A model generated the notes under the pieces. That model saw only the letters and a program-made list of their open reading frames with translations. It did not search any database and had not been told where the DNA came from. Position numbers and translations under genes: made by a program. Shown here in pieces: positions 26,643 through 33,953 of a stretch of DNA of 33,953 nucleotides (its first letter is position 1; the number at the start of each line of letters is the position of its first letter). This DNA is from an uncultured Lachnospiraceae bacterium (GTDB lineage: Bacteria; Bacillota; Clostridia; Lachnospirales; Lachnospiraceae), in NCBI GenBank assembly GCA_902802515.1, contig CADCMM010000007.1, forward strand, positions 1 to 33,953, in the 5' to 3' direction.

Positions 26643-27529
26643 TATTTGTCACCTCCGCACTGTCCGCATCCACCGTGATGGCTATTGCCCTCCTGCAATT
26701 TCAGCAGGGCGCGTCCCTCTTCTGTCTTGTACATGGTCGCCCTCTTCATAGCAGCGTCGAAATCTACCAGATGTCCGTCAAATTCCGGACCGTCTACACA
26801 GGCAAATTTCACTTCATCGCCTACCGTCAGACGACAGGCTCCGCACATACCCGTACCGTCTACCATAATAGGATTCATGCTCACGATAGTGTGCAAATCA
26901 TACTTTTTGGTGGTCAGACAGCAGAATTTCATCATGATCATCGGGCCAATGGCAACACAGTGATCGTACGTTTTCCCTTCCTGAGTGATCAGATCGTCGA
27001 TTACTTTAGTAACCATTCCATTTCTTCCATAGGAACCATCGTCTGTGGTCACATACACATTGGCGACCTTACTCATTTCTTCTTCCAATATGACAAGATC
27101 TTTTGTTTTGGCTCCGATAATGACGTCGCAGTCAATGCCATGCTCATGCAGCCATTTTGCCTGTGGATAGACAGGAGCGGTGCCTACTCCTCCAGCTACG
27201 AACAGGATCTTTTTCTTTATTACTTCTTCCAGCGGCTCCGTGCAAAGATCGGACGGCTGCCCCAGGGGACCTACAAAATCCATAAAAACATCGCCGGCTT
27301 TCAGGTCGACATATTTCTGTGTGGATGCTCCCACCGGCTGAAAGACTATGGTGATCGTTCCCTTTTCCCGATCATAATCACAGATTGTCAGCGGGATTCT
27401 CTCGGATACTTCGTCCAATTTTACGATTATGAACTGACCCGGGAGACAACGTTTAGCTACGCGGGGTGCTTCTACTACCATCTCGTAGATATTACCCGCC
27501 AGGTTCCTTGTTTCCAAAATCTTGTACAT
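26642..27529 (-). CDS. nfnA: FAD/NAD-binding ferredoxin:NADP+ reductase subunit; probable NfnA
   Basis: This 295-residue protein belongs to the sulfide dehydrogenase/dihydroorotate dehydrogenase electron-transfer subunit family. It has an FAD-binding part (PLTICDYDREKGTITIVFQ), an NAD-binding stretch AGGVGTAPVYPQAKWL and a [2Fe-2S] site in GTGMCGACRLTVGDEVKFAC. Next to the GltA-like subunit it fits NfnA, which takes NADH electrons for bifurcation between ferredoxin and NADP+. The C-terminus carries a short His/Cys-rich tail, HHGGCGQCGGDK, beyond the family fold. The ATG at 27529 has GGAGG six bases upstream. A promoter lies at 27618-27646 and it leads a three-gene unit with gltA and rlmH. Confidence 0.92.
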   Translation of the reverse strand: MYKILETRNLAGNIYEMVVEAPRVAKRCLPGQFIIVKLDEVSERIPLTICDYDREKGTITIVFQPVGASTQKYVDLKAGDVFMDFVGPLGQPSDLCTEPLEEVIKKKILFVAGGVGTAPVYPQAKWLHEHGIDCDVIIGAKTKDLVILEEEMSKVANVYVTTDDGSYGRNGMVTKVIDDLITQEGKTYDHCVAIGPMIMMKFCCLTTKKYDLHTIVSMNPIMVDGTGMCGACRLTVGDEVKFACVDGPEFDGHLVDFDAAMKRATMYKTEEGRALLKLQEGNSHHGGCGQCGGDK

Positions 27530-27553
27530 ACTCTACCTCCAACTTTTTCTGAT

Positions 27554-27582
27554 GAGCTGCAGATCTCACTGCCCAGCAGCTC
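27554..27582 (-). promoter_or_regulatory. 5' leader hairpin upstream of nfnA
   Basis: GAGCTGC pairs with GCAGCTC across a 15-nt loop in the leader between the promoter and the ATG. No T run follows, so it is not a terminator. A role in mRNA stability or control is possible but not shown. Confidence 0.4.
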
Positions 27583-27617
27583 TACAAATAGCTCCGAAAA
27601 TCAAGCCTATTTACTTT

Positions 27618-27646
27618 AGTATAAAACACTATTGGGTAAAATTCAA
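27618..27646 (-). promoter_or_regulatory. Sigma-A-like promoter of nfnA-gltA-rlmH
   Basis: The minus strand has TTGAAT (27646-27641), a 17-bp spacer and TATACT (27623-27618), just downstream of the ftsK stop. The leader to nfnA is about 85 nt. Confidence 0.72.
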
Positions 27647-27665
27647 CAAAAAAACAGTTGCAAGA

Positions 27666-30356
27666 TCAGTTTTCTTCTAAATAATTTTCAAATTGTTCCA
27701 TGGACATCAAAACCTTTCTGGGTTTTGTTCCTTCCTCCGGCCCCACGACATTGGCATCCGAGAGCTGATCCATGATCCGGGCAGCCCGGTTGAAACCAAT
27801 CTTGAACCACCGCTGCAGCATGCCTATGGATGCTTTATCTTTTTCTATGATAAAACGTCCTGCATCCGCAAAGAGTTCGTCCACATCACTCCCGCCTCCG
27901 CCCGCGCTCAGCGCGGACTTCTGTACCTGGGCGATCTGTTCCTCCATCTGCGCGTTGTACTCGGCGGTGGTATTTTCGTTTTTCAAAAATTCCACCACAT
28001 CAGCCACTTCTTTATCCGAAACGAATGCTCCTTGCATACGGGCAGGCTTTTTGAACATCTTGGGGGCGAAGAGCATGTCACCGTTACCCAAAAGTTTTTC
28101 TGCGCCGTTCATGTCCAGAATAGTTCTGGAATCTACACCGGAGGAAACGGAAAAGGCGATTCTGGACGGCATATTTGCCTTGATCAGTCCAGTAATGACA
28201 TCAACTGAGGGGCGCTGCGTAGCAATCACCAGATAGATACCGGCGGCTCTGGCCAGCTGCGTCAGACGGACGATGGCGTCCTCCACTTCCCCGGAAGCCA
28301 CCATCATCAGATCTGCCAGTTCATCCACAATGATAACGATCTGGGGCAGTTTCACCGGTTTATCTTCACTCTCAATATCTTTCAGCTTCTCTACCTTTGC
28401 GTTATATCCCTTTAAATCCCGGACCCCAACGGAAGCGAATTTTTCATACCGCTGCATCATCTCTGCCACTCCCCAGTTCAGGGCTCCTGCTGCCTTTTTC
28501 GGATCAGTGACCACCGGAATAAACAGATGTGGAATTCCGTTGTAAACACTCAGTTCTACCACTTTGGGGTCGATCATGATCATCTTAACATCTTCCGGGC
28601 TTGCTTTGTAGATGATGCTCATGATCAGGGTATTAATAAATACCGATTTACCGGAACCGGTTGCTCCCGCAATCAAAAGATGCGGCATCTTGGCAATATC
28701 CGAAATAATGATCTTTCCGGCAATGTCTTTTCCCACCGCATAGGCCAGATCCGATGGATGGTTTTTGAATTCATCCGATTCCAGAAGTTCCCGGAGCAGC
28801 ACTCCGCCGGATACCTTATTGGGCACCTCAATGCCAACGGCGGCTTTTCCAGGAATAGGCGCTTCAATACGGATATCCGCAGCCGCCAGATTCAGTTTGA
28901 TATCGTCTGCCAGATTCACGATCTTGCTTACCTTAACACCCATCTCCGGTATCATCTCGTAGCGGGTAACACTGGGACCGCAGCTTACATTCGTGACCTT
29001 CACGTTCACGCCAAAGGTATGCAGGATCTGCTGCAGTTTCTGTGCCGTATCCCGAAGCTCAGCATCGGAGCTTCCCGCCTGCGCTCCTGTGGGCCGCTTT
29101 AAAAGTTTCATGGGCGGAAATACATATTCCGGTTTCACAGCGGTGGAGTTTTTGACGATCTCCTGTTCCACATTCTCAATTCCTTCTTTGATTTCCGTCT
29201 CGGATGCATGGGGCTTTCTGGAGGCTCGCTTTGGAACATCCTCTGCCGGAGCGTCAGTGAAGGCTTCTTCTGTTTTCATATCCTGTGGCTCTGTTTCTGC
29301 TTGTGTATTTAAAATCTCCACCTTTTGAGTGATATTCTTCTTTGCCCGGATCTTGGACGGTCTTTTTTCCTCCAGAGTCTGATAATAGGAATCATCAGAT
29401 CTCTGAATTGTAAGATCCATCACCGGCACATTGATGGTCTCTTCTGTCTTCTTCGGTATCACCTGCTTTATTTCATCGGAACGCACCTGGGGCAGAGCAG
29501 ACAGATCCGTGTTCTCTGTTACGCCGGTTACGCGGTTAGACAGTCTCGGTTCCTTTGGAAGTACAGAATAATTTACCGGAATGGTTTTTCTGTCAGAAAA
29601 TGTAAATATCTGGGGATTCCTCTCTTCTTCTCTACGCAGTTTTGCCCGCTCTCTTCTCCTTGCCTGTCCCTCTTTCGCGGAGTAATACACCTTTGTGCCG
29701 CTTTGTTTCACATCTGCGAATATGGAACGTTGGGTGATAAGAACCACGCAGATGATAGCCATAATGAAAAGCATGATATAAGCTCCCACAATTCCAATGG
29801 TCGGACAGAACAGATTGACCCATAAGCCGCCGATCAAACCGCCCCCTGTGTGATACTCAGCTCCTGCCTCAAAGTATTCCCTCAGATCATAACTTTCCGT
29901 ATAACCCATCATTAAAAGCTGCATGATACCGCAGGCCACAAGAGAAAGACCGCCGACACCGGCAGCCTTTACTCTTGCGATATGGCTTCTTCTGTTCGAA
30001 ATGACAAACGCGGTCAGGAAAAAAAACAGGAATGGAAGAAGGTATGTTACGATACCAAAACATCCGAAACAAAGACGGTTGATTGCTTTTCCAATGCTTC
30101 CTCCAAAGCCCAGAAAACTGATAAATAGTAATGTAGAAATTGCCAGCATACCCCAGAGAAATATCTCATAATAGATGGCCGGATTGGTCTGTTCCACTGA
30201 TCTGACTGGCTCTTCCTTCCGGGATTTCGGAGCGGTTTTTCTGGTAGATGCAGCGCTGCGTTTCGCGGCGGGTTTTTGCGCAGATGCTTTTTTTGCGGCG
30301 CCCTTTGCCGACGACGTTTTTTTAGCTGCGGTTTTTTTCGTTGTCTTTGCTGCCAT
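27666..30356 (-). CDS. ftsK: DNA translocase FtsK/SpoIIIE
   Basis: This membrane-anchored motor pumps chromosomal DNA through the division or sporulation septum. The 896 residues show a Lys/Ala-rich N-terminal tail (residues 1-50), four or five membrane helices (about 60-210), a charged linker, and the motor domain with Walker A GATGSGKSVF (about residue 565) and Walker B IVIIVDELADLMM. The C-terminal gamma winged helix contains IGMLQRWFKIGFNRAARIMD, which reads polar DNA sequences. The ATG at 30356 was preferred; a GTG four codons upstream has poor ribosome-site spacing. It lies 75 bp after uppP. Whether this copy acts as FtsK, SpoIIIE or both cannot be told. Confidence 0.96.
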   Translation of the reverse strand: MAAKTTKKTAAKKTSSAKGAAKKASAQKPAAKRSAASTRKTAPKSRKEEPVRSVEQTNPAIYYEIFLWGMLAISTLLFISFLGFGGSIGKAINRLCFGCFGIVTYLLPFLFFFLTAFVISNRRSHIARVKAAGVGGLSLVACGIMQLLMMGYTESYDLREYFEAGAEYHTGGGLIGGLWVNLFCPTIGIVGAYIMLFIMAIICVVLITQRSIFADVKQSGTKVYYSAKEGQARRRERAKLRREEERNPQIFTFSDRKTIPVNYSVLPKEPRLSNRVTGVTENTDLSALPQVRSDEIKQVIPKKTEETINVPVMDLTIQRSDDSYYQTLEEKRPSKIRAKKNITQKVEILNTQAETEPQDMKTEEAFTDAPAEDVPKRASRKPHASETEIKEGIENVEQEIVKNSTAVKPEYVFPPMKLLKRPTGAQAGSSDAELRDTAQKLQQILHTFGVNVKVTNVSCGPSVTRYEMIPEMGVKVSKIVNLADDIKLNLAAADIRIEAPIPGKAAVGIEVPNKVSGGVLLRELLESDEFKNHPSDLAYAVGKDIAGKIIISDIAKMPHLLIAGATGSGKSVFINTLIMSIIYKASPEDVKMIMIDPKVVELSVYNGIPHLFIPVVTDPKKAAGALNWGVAEMMQRYEKFASVGVRDLKGYNAKVEKLKDIESEDKPVKLPQIVIIVDELADLMMVASGEVEDAIVRLTQLARAAGIYLVIATQRPSVDVITGLIKANMPSRIAFSVSSGVDSRTILDMNGAEKLLGNGDMLFAPKMFKKPARMQGAFVSDKEVADVVEFLKNENTTAEYNAQMEEQIAQVQKSALSAGGGGSDVDELFADAGRFIIEKDKASIGMLQRWFKIGFNRAARIMDQLSDANVVGPEEGTKPRKVLMSMEQFENYLEEN

Positions 30357-30431
30357 TCGTTCACTCACTCTCTATTTTTTCGTAACTGTTCAGCTGCGCT
30401 TTATGTTACTTTACTTCTGCAAATACCATGT

Positions 30432-31307
30432 TTACAGTACGAAATGTCCTATGATAGAGACCAATCCAACCGCAAAACAGTAATATGCAAAATATTTAAA
30501 TTTTTTATTTTTAACTACGATCAGCATGGCCTTGATGCACACATATCCCACCAGCGCTGCCGCGATCATACCGGCAATATAAGTTCCCGCAAGCCCCCCG
30601 GTCACGGTTTCCTGTCCGATCTCAGAAACTTCCAGCACTGCGGCTCCCAAAATTGCCGGTATGGAAAGGATGAAAGAATATTTTACCGCGAACTTACGGT
30701 CAAAGCCGCAAAGAAGGCAGGCGGTTATTGTGGTTCCTGAACGGGACAGACCGGGAAGAGTGGCAAATCCCTGGGCTACGCCCACCAACGCCCCCTCACG
30801 GTAAGCGATATCCTTCGGGATCTTATAACAGTTTTCCGCACGGTCTGAGATCAAGAGCAATACACCGGTGATCAACAGGCAGATGCCCGGGATCAGAAGC
30901 GTCTCGCTGGCGTTTTTGATCAGTTTTTCTCCCAGATATCCAATGATAGCTGTGGGGATGGTAGAAACGATAAGCAAGACTACAAATTTCCGGTAATTGC
31001 TGCGCACCACGCGTTTGTATGGCTGCGCTTTTACTGCTTTTCGGTTTTTCAAAAAGATCCCCAGGTTGGCAAAGAGATCCCCCAGCATCTGCAGCGCTTC
31101 CAGGATCAGCTTCCAGATATCTTTCCAATATACGATAAAAACCACAAGCAGCGTTCCGATATGTAATAAAACATCAAACAAAATACTGTTTCCCGTATCA
31201 ATGTGAAAAATATTCTGAAAAATAGCCAAATGTCCGGAACTGCTCACCGGAAGAAACTCGGTTAATCCCTGAACAACGCCCAGGAATATAGATTGTAATA
31301 CGCTCAT
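30432..31307 (-). CDS. uppP: Undecaprenyl-diphosphatase UppP (BacA)
   Basis: UppP dephosphorylates undecaprenyl diphosphate to recycle the lipid carrier for peptidoglycan and polysaccharide synthesis, and its overproduction gives bacitracin resistance. The two hallmark motifs are present: EFLPVSSSGHLAI near the N-terminus and LPGLSRSGTTITACLLCG in the second half. About eight hydrophobic segments and 291 residues fit the family. The ATG at 31307 follows GAGGAGG at four bases. A 158-bp gap separates it from tepA upstream, and ftsK follows 75 bp downstream. Confidence 0.96.
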   Translation of the reverse strand: MSVLQSIFLGVVQGLTEFLPVSSSGHLAIFQNIFHIDTGNSILFDVLLHIGTLLVVFIVYWKDIWKLILEALQMLGDLFANLGIFLKNRKAVKAQPYKRVVRSNYRKFVVLLIVSTIPTAIIGYLGEKLIKNASETLLIPGICLLITGVLLLISDRAENCYKIPKDIAYREGALVGVAQGFATLPGLSRSGTTITACLLCGFDRKFAVKYSFILSIPAILGAAVLEVSEIGQETVTGGLAGTYIAGMIAAALVGYVCIKAMLIVVKNKKFKYFAYYCFAVGLVSIIGHFVL

Positions 31308-31433
31308 AACTCCTCCTCAAAATAAAAATCCTCTGTATTCTACTATACTTCTTATGGAAACAAAATATTACCTGTAACAGTATAACACAATATTTTATTC
31401 TGTACACCAAAAAATTTTCGGTCCATAAGCTAT

Positions 31434-31460
31434 CATTCACGGACGGTTCATCCGTGAATG
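31434..31460. other. Palindrome just past the tepA stop
   Basis: CATTCACGGA pairs perfectly with TCCGTGAATG around a 7-nt loop, six bases after tepA. The following minus strand reaches a T run only about 25 bases on (ATTTTTTGG), so it is a doubtful terminator but may protect the mRNA 3' end. Confidence 0.5.
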
Positions 31461-31465
31461 GTAAT

Positions 31466-32137
31466 TCATCCACCGCATAGCCTATGCAGTTTTTCTATGG
31501 CCTGGCTGATACCTCCCACTTCATTGATCAGCCCCTCATCGACGGCTTCCTGACCAACCAGAATGGTGCCCAAATCTTTTGTGAGCATCCCAGTATTCAG
31601 CATAAGCTCTTCTAGTCTCTTTTGCGGCGCACTACTGTGTTCTGTAATAAAGTTTATGATTCGATTCTGCATCTGTTGAAAATAGTCATAGGTCTGAGGC
31701 GCCCCGATGACGGTTCCGCTCATCCGGACCGGATGAATGACCATTGTACCTGTTTTTACGATAAAGGAATAATCTGCAGACACCGCAATAGGCACGCCGA
31801 TGGAATGACTGCCCCCGAGCACCAGAGAAACTGTGGGCTTGCTGATACTTGCGATCATTTCAGCGATAGCAAGACCGGCTTCCACGTCGCCTCCCACAGT
31901 ATTTAGCAAAATAAGCAATCCTCGAATCGATCTGTTCTCTTCAATGGAAGCCAGCTGAGGGAGCACATGTTCATACTTGGTGGTTTTTGAATTGCTGGGC
32001 AGAGACTCATGCCCCTCGATTTCACCGATCACACTCAGAAGATGGATGCTGTTTCCCATATCAGACTGACCAAATTCCAGTATATTTTCTCTTGTATTTT
32101 CTTTCGTTTCGATGTCCTGTGTCTTGTTCGCCTCCAT
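31466..32137 (-). CDS. tepA: ClpP-like serine protease TepA
   Basis: This 223-residue protein has the ClpP/crotonase fold. LLILLNTVGGDVEAGLAIAE corresponds to the ClpP substrate strand. The nucleophile is likely Ser112 in GGSHSIGVP and the base His135 in VIHPVRMSG, followed by a C-terminal GQEAVDEGLINEVGG segment. Bacillus TepA (YmfB) is linked to protein export and to spore protein turnover and sits beside spoIIIE. Here ftsK is also close, with uppP in between. The ATG at 32137 is preceded by AAAGGAAAGG at long spacing. A terminator lies just upstream, so it should have its own promoter, which I did not identify with confidence. Confidence 0.9.
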   Translation of the reverse strand: MEANKTQDIETKENTRENILEFGQSDMGNSIHLLSVIGEIEGHESLPSNSKTTKYEHVLPQLASIEENRSIRGLLILLNTVGGDVEAGLAIAEMIASISKPTVSLVLGGSHSIGVPIAVSADYSFIVKTGTMVIHPVRMSGTVIGAPQTYDYFQQMQNRIINFITEHSSAPQKRLEELMLNTGMLTKDLGTILVGQEAVDEGLINEVGGISQAIEKLHRLCGG

Positions 32138-32171
32138 ATTTTATACCAGCCTTTCCTTTTCAGATATAACA

Positions 32172-32214
32172 CAAAATCCCGAAGAAACCAATTCTATCTT
32201 AGTTTCTCCGGGAT
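32172..32214 (-). terminator. Intrinsic terminator after yebC
   Basis: The minus strand pairs ATCCCG and AGAAAC with GTTTCT and CGGGAT (thirteen positions, one G-U) around a 13-nt loop, then reads TTTTGTGTT. It separates yebC from tepA. Confidence 0.65.
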
Positions 32215-32311
32215 ACCATGCATTATACTTATAAATTACCACTGGCAGAAATTCTATGTCCGGCAAAACCGTATTCATACTCTTCGAATCAACGGATAAT
32301 GATTCGCCGTT

Positions 32312-33040
32312 TTATTCATCCAGATTAGTATAAACCGCCTGTACATCGTCATCTTCATCCAGAAGATCCAGTGTTCTGTTCAGCTGTTTTAACGCATTCT
32401 CATCTGTAAGCGCCACATAATTCTGCGGGATCATCGTAATATCCGCGGATGCCATGGCAATCCCCTGCTCTTCCAATGCCTGTCGCACGGTACTGAATTC
32501 ATCAGGATCCGTGACGATCTCGTAGCTGTCTTCCTCTTCAGTAAAATCCTCCGCGCCAGCATCCAGCGCTATCATCATCAGATCATCCGCCTCCAGATCA
32601 CACTCTTCTTTGTCAATGATAATCTGACCCTTCTGGTCGAAGCTGTAAGATACACAGCCCTGTGTCCCGATGCTGCCGCTTCCTTTGGTAAAAGCGCTTC
32701 TCACATTCGCTGCGGTACGGTTCTTGTTGTCCGTCAGAGCTTCCACAATAATTGCGATTCCCCCCGGGCCATATCCTTCGTATGTAACATGCTCATAATT
32801 TACCGAGTTCACATCTCCTGCTGCTTTTTTAATACCGCGGTCAATGGTATCATTTGGCATGTTATTGGATTTTGCTTTCGCAATCACATCCCGCAGTTTG
32901 CTGTTATTGGCAGGATCCGGACCACCCTCTTTTACCGCAATGGCAATTTCCCGGCCAATAATGGTAAAGATCTTACCCTTTGCGGCATCATTTTTTTCTT
33001 TTTTATGCTTAATATTTGCAAATTTTGAATGTCCTGACAT
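32312..33040 (-). CDS. YebC/PmpR family DNA-binding or translation factor
   Basis: This 242-residue member of the YebC/PmpR family starts with the conserved MSGHSKFANIKHKKEKNDAA and contains GREIAIAVKEGG, NMPNDTIDRGIKKA and the TYEGYGPGGIAIIVEALTDN block. Family members have been described as transcription regulators, and some are reported to help ribosomes at difficult peptide stretches; which applies here cannot be told. It is a single-gene unit with a promoter at 33077-33105, GAGGAG before the ATG and a terminator at 32172-32214. Confidence 0.93.
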   Translation of the reverse strand: MSGHSKFANIKHKKEKNDAAKGKIFTIIGREIAIAVKEGGPDPANNSKLRDVIAKAKSNNMPNDTIDRGIKKAAGDVNSVNYEHVTYEGYGPGGIAIIVEALTDNKNRTAANVRSAFTKGSGSIGTQGCVSYSFDQKGQIIIDKEECDLEADDLMMIALDAGAEDFTEEEDSYEIVTDPDEFSTVRQALEEQGIAMASADITMIPQNYVALTDENALKQLNRTLDLLDEDDDVQAVYTNLDE

Positions 33041-33076
33041 AATTTCTCCTCTTTCTTCTGTGCTTAAACTTTACCA

Positions 33077-33105
33077 AATATAGCATTTTCTCATTCATTC
33101 GTCAA
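33077..33105 (-). promoter_or_regulatory. Sigma-A-like promoter of yebC
   Basis: The minus strand has TTGACG (33105-33100), a 17-bp spacer and TATATT (33082-33077), between the mazF stop and yebC. The leader is about 35 nt. Confidence 0.75.
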
Positions 33106-33115
33106 GAGTTTGGCG

Positions 33116-33460
33116 CTATGTAAGCAGCTCCAGACTGATCTGAAGAGCGCGGTTTACCTGTTTTAAGGCTTCCTCATCCAGATGACAAACTCTGTCCTTT
33201 AATCTGCGCTTGTCGATGGTACGCAGCTGTTCCAGCAAAATTACAGAATCTCTGACAATCTCATAGCGCCCTGCCTCAATCTCCACATGAGTTGGAAGCT
33301 TTGCTTTCATCTTTGAAGTAATAGCGGCACATATCACCGTGGGACTGTGCCGGTTTCCCACATCATTCTGTATGATCAACACCGGACGGATGCCGCCCTG
33401 TTCGGATCCGACTACCGGACGCAGATCCGCGTAATAGATATCTCCACGACGAATATTCAC
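33116..33460 (-). CDS. mazF: MazF/EndoA (PemK-family) mRNA interferase toxin
   Basis: MazF-type toxins cleave single-stranded RNA at short motifs. This 114-residue protein has the family core [20 protein letters not shown], followed by [19 protein letters not shown] and the [15 protein letters not shown] segment, close to Bacillus NdoA (EndoA). The GTG at 33460 was chosen because GGAG lies about ten bases before it; in-frame TTG and GTG codons a few residues earlier are alternatives. In Bacillus the antitoxin gene lies between alr and ndoA, but here only 86 bp separate alr from this gene, too little for an antitoxin. It is probably cotranscribed with alr. Confidence 0.93.
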   Translation of the reverse strand: MNIRRGDIYYADLRPVVGSEQGGIRPVLIIQNDVGNRHSPTVICAAITSKMKAKLPTHVEIEAGRYEIVRDSVILLEQLRTIDKRRLKDRVCHLDEEALKQVNRALQISLELLT

Positions 33461-33546
33461 ACAATTCACACTCCAATACAAAGGTTCTGATAACTGTCAC
33501 CTTTAGTATTTCCATGTTCTTCATGTATATTCACTAGAAGTGTTTT

Positions 33547-33953
33547 TCACAGAGCATTTATGTTTCTGCCGCTCTTTACAAATATCCTGGGAACCCGTTT
33601 TCCGATGTCACAGACAAACTCATAAGGAAACCGCCCTGATAATGCTCCCAGGGTATCTACTGACAATTCTGCTCCCTCATCCCTTCCAAGAAGGGTTACC
33701 TCATCCAGTTCCCCGGCCGGAATATCTGTGACATCCACCATAAACTGATCCATACATACTCTGCCCAGGATTCTGGCCCGCTTTCCATGGATCAGGACAT
33801 AGCCTGCGTTGCTCAGGCTTCTGGGATATCCGTCCCCATAACCTACCGGTATAGTGGCAATCCTGGTGGGATGATCTGTAACAAAGGTTCCGCCATAACT
33901 GACGGCTACTCCTGCCTCCACTGTTTTAATATATGCAATATGGCTTTTTAATT
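33547..33953 (-). CDS. alr: Alanine racemase, C-terminal part (5' end beyond window)
   Basis: The last 134 codons of alanine racemase, the PLP enzyme that makes D-alanine for peptidoglycan. The frame is open to the window edge, so the PLP-lysine domain is missing only because of the window. The visible part is the C-terminal beta domain: VSYGGTF carries the catalytic tyrosine, and ATIPVGYGDGYPRSLSN, GRVCMDQFMVDVTDIP and the final VPRIFV segment are typical. An in-frame GTG at 33921 is internal, not a start. mazF follows after 86 bp, the usual alr-toxin order of Bacillota. Confidence 0.95.
   Translation of the reverse strand, partial: LKSHIAYIKTVEAGVAVSYGGTFVTDHPTRIATIPVGYGDGYPRSLSNAGYVLIHGKRARILGRVCMDQFMVDVTDIPAGELDEVTLLGRDEGAELSVDTLGALSGRFPYEFVCDIGKRVPRIFVKSGRNINAL

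Noticed and set aside
25254..27529. Glutamate synthase operon
   Set aside because: There is no large glutamate synthase subunit; the pair has the subunit composition and cofactors of NfnAB.
26585..27619. 344-codon plus-strand open frame
   Set aside because: It is antisense to nfnA, which has clear FAD, NAD and iron-sulfur motifs and a good ribosome site.

Overview
The window reads as chromosome of an anaerobic, endospore-forming Clostridia species, most likely a Lachnospiraceae gut bacterium; the genus cannot be fixed from the sequence alone. The reasons are paired sporulation genes yqfC/yqfD, an NfnAB-type ferredoxin:NADP+ oxidoreductase pair, a TepA/FtsK neighbourhood, strong Shine-Dalgarno sites, frequent GTG/TTG starts and moderate GC with AT-rich spacers. 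Every supported gene lies on the minus strand, so transcription runs from high to low coordinates. No tRNA, rRNA, CRISPR array or phage was found.

Layout in transcription order. (1) 33953-33116: 3' end of alanine racemase, then a MazF/EndoA toxin with no antitoxin gene between them. (2) 33105-30432: yebC with its own promoter and terminator, then tepA and uppP. (3) 30356-27666: ftsK/spoIIIE. (4) 27646-24769: a sigma-A-like promoter drives nfnA-gltA(nfnB)-rlmH. (5) 24728-22957: promoter, a secreted protein of unknown function and a terminator. (6) 22938-19844: yqfC-yqfD-phoH-ybeY, tightly packed and partly overlapping. (7) 19783-8122: DUF3048 protein, MurJ/SpoVB-like flippase, DUF896 protein, proA, miaB, mutS, mutL and miaA, ending in a strong intrinsic terminator. 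MiaA and MiaB catalyse consecutive steps of ms2i6A37 tRNA modification, and MutS and MutL form the mismatch-repair core. (8) 8121-7858: palindrome-rich spacer and a promoter. (9) 7767-1: a very large secreted RHS/YD-repeat protein gene running off the left edge.

The most unusual structure is in region 9. A 123-bp non-coding element made of three hairpins, bounded by imperfect terminal inverted repeats and a TA duplication, is inserted in the RHS gene at the conserved YPVxxDPT motif. It splits the gene into a 359-residue exported N-terminal piece and a continuous reading frame of about 2,199 codons that continues beyond the window. Exact loss of 125 bp restores a single frame. The element also places a ribosome-binding-like site and an ATG in frame with the downstream piece, but inside a hairpin. 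A related single hairpin end sits next to rlmH.
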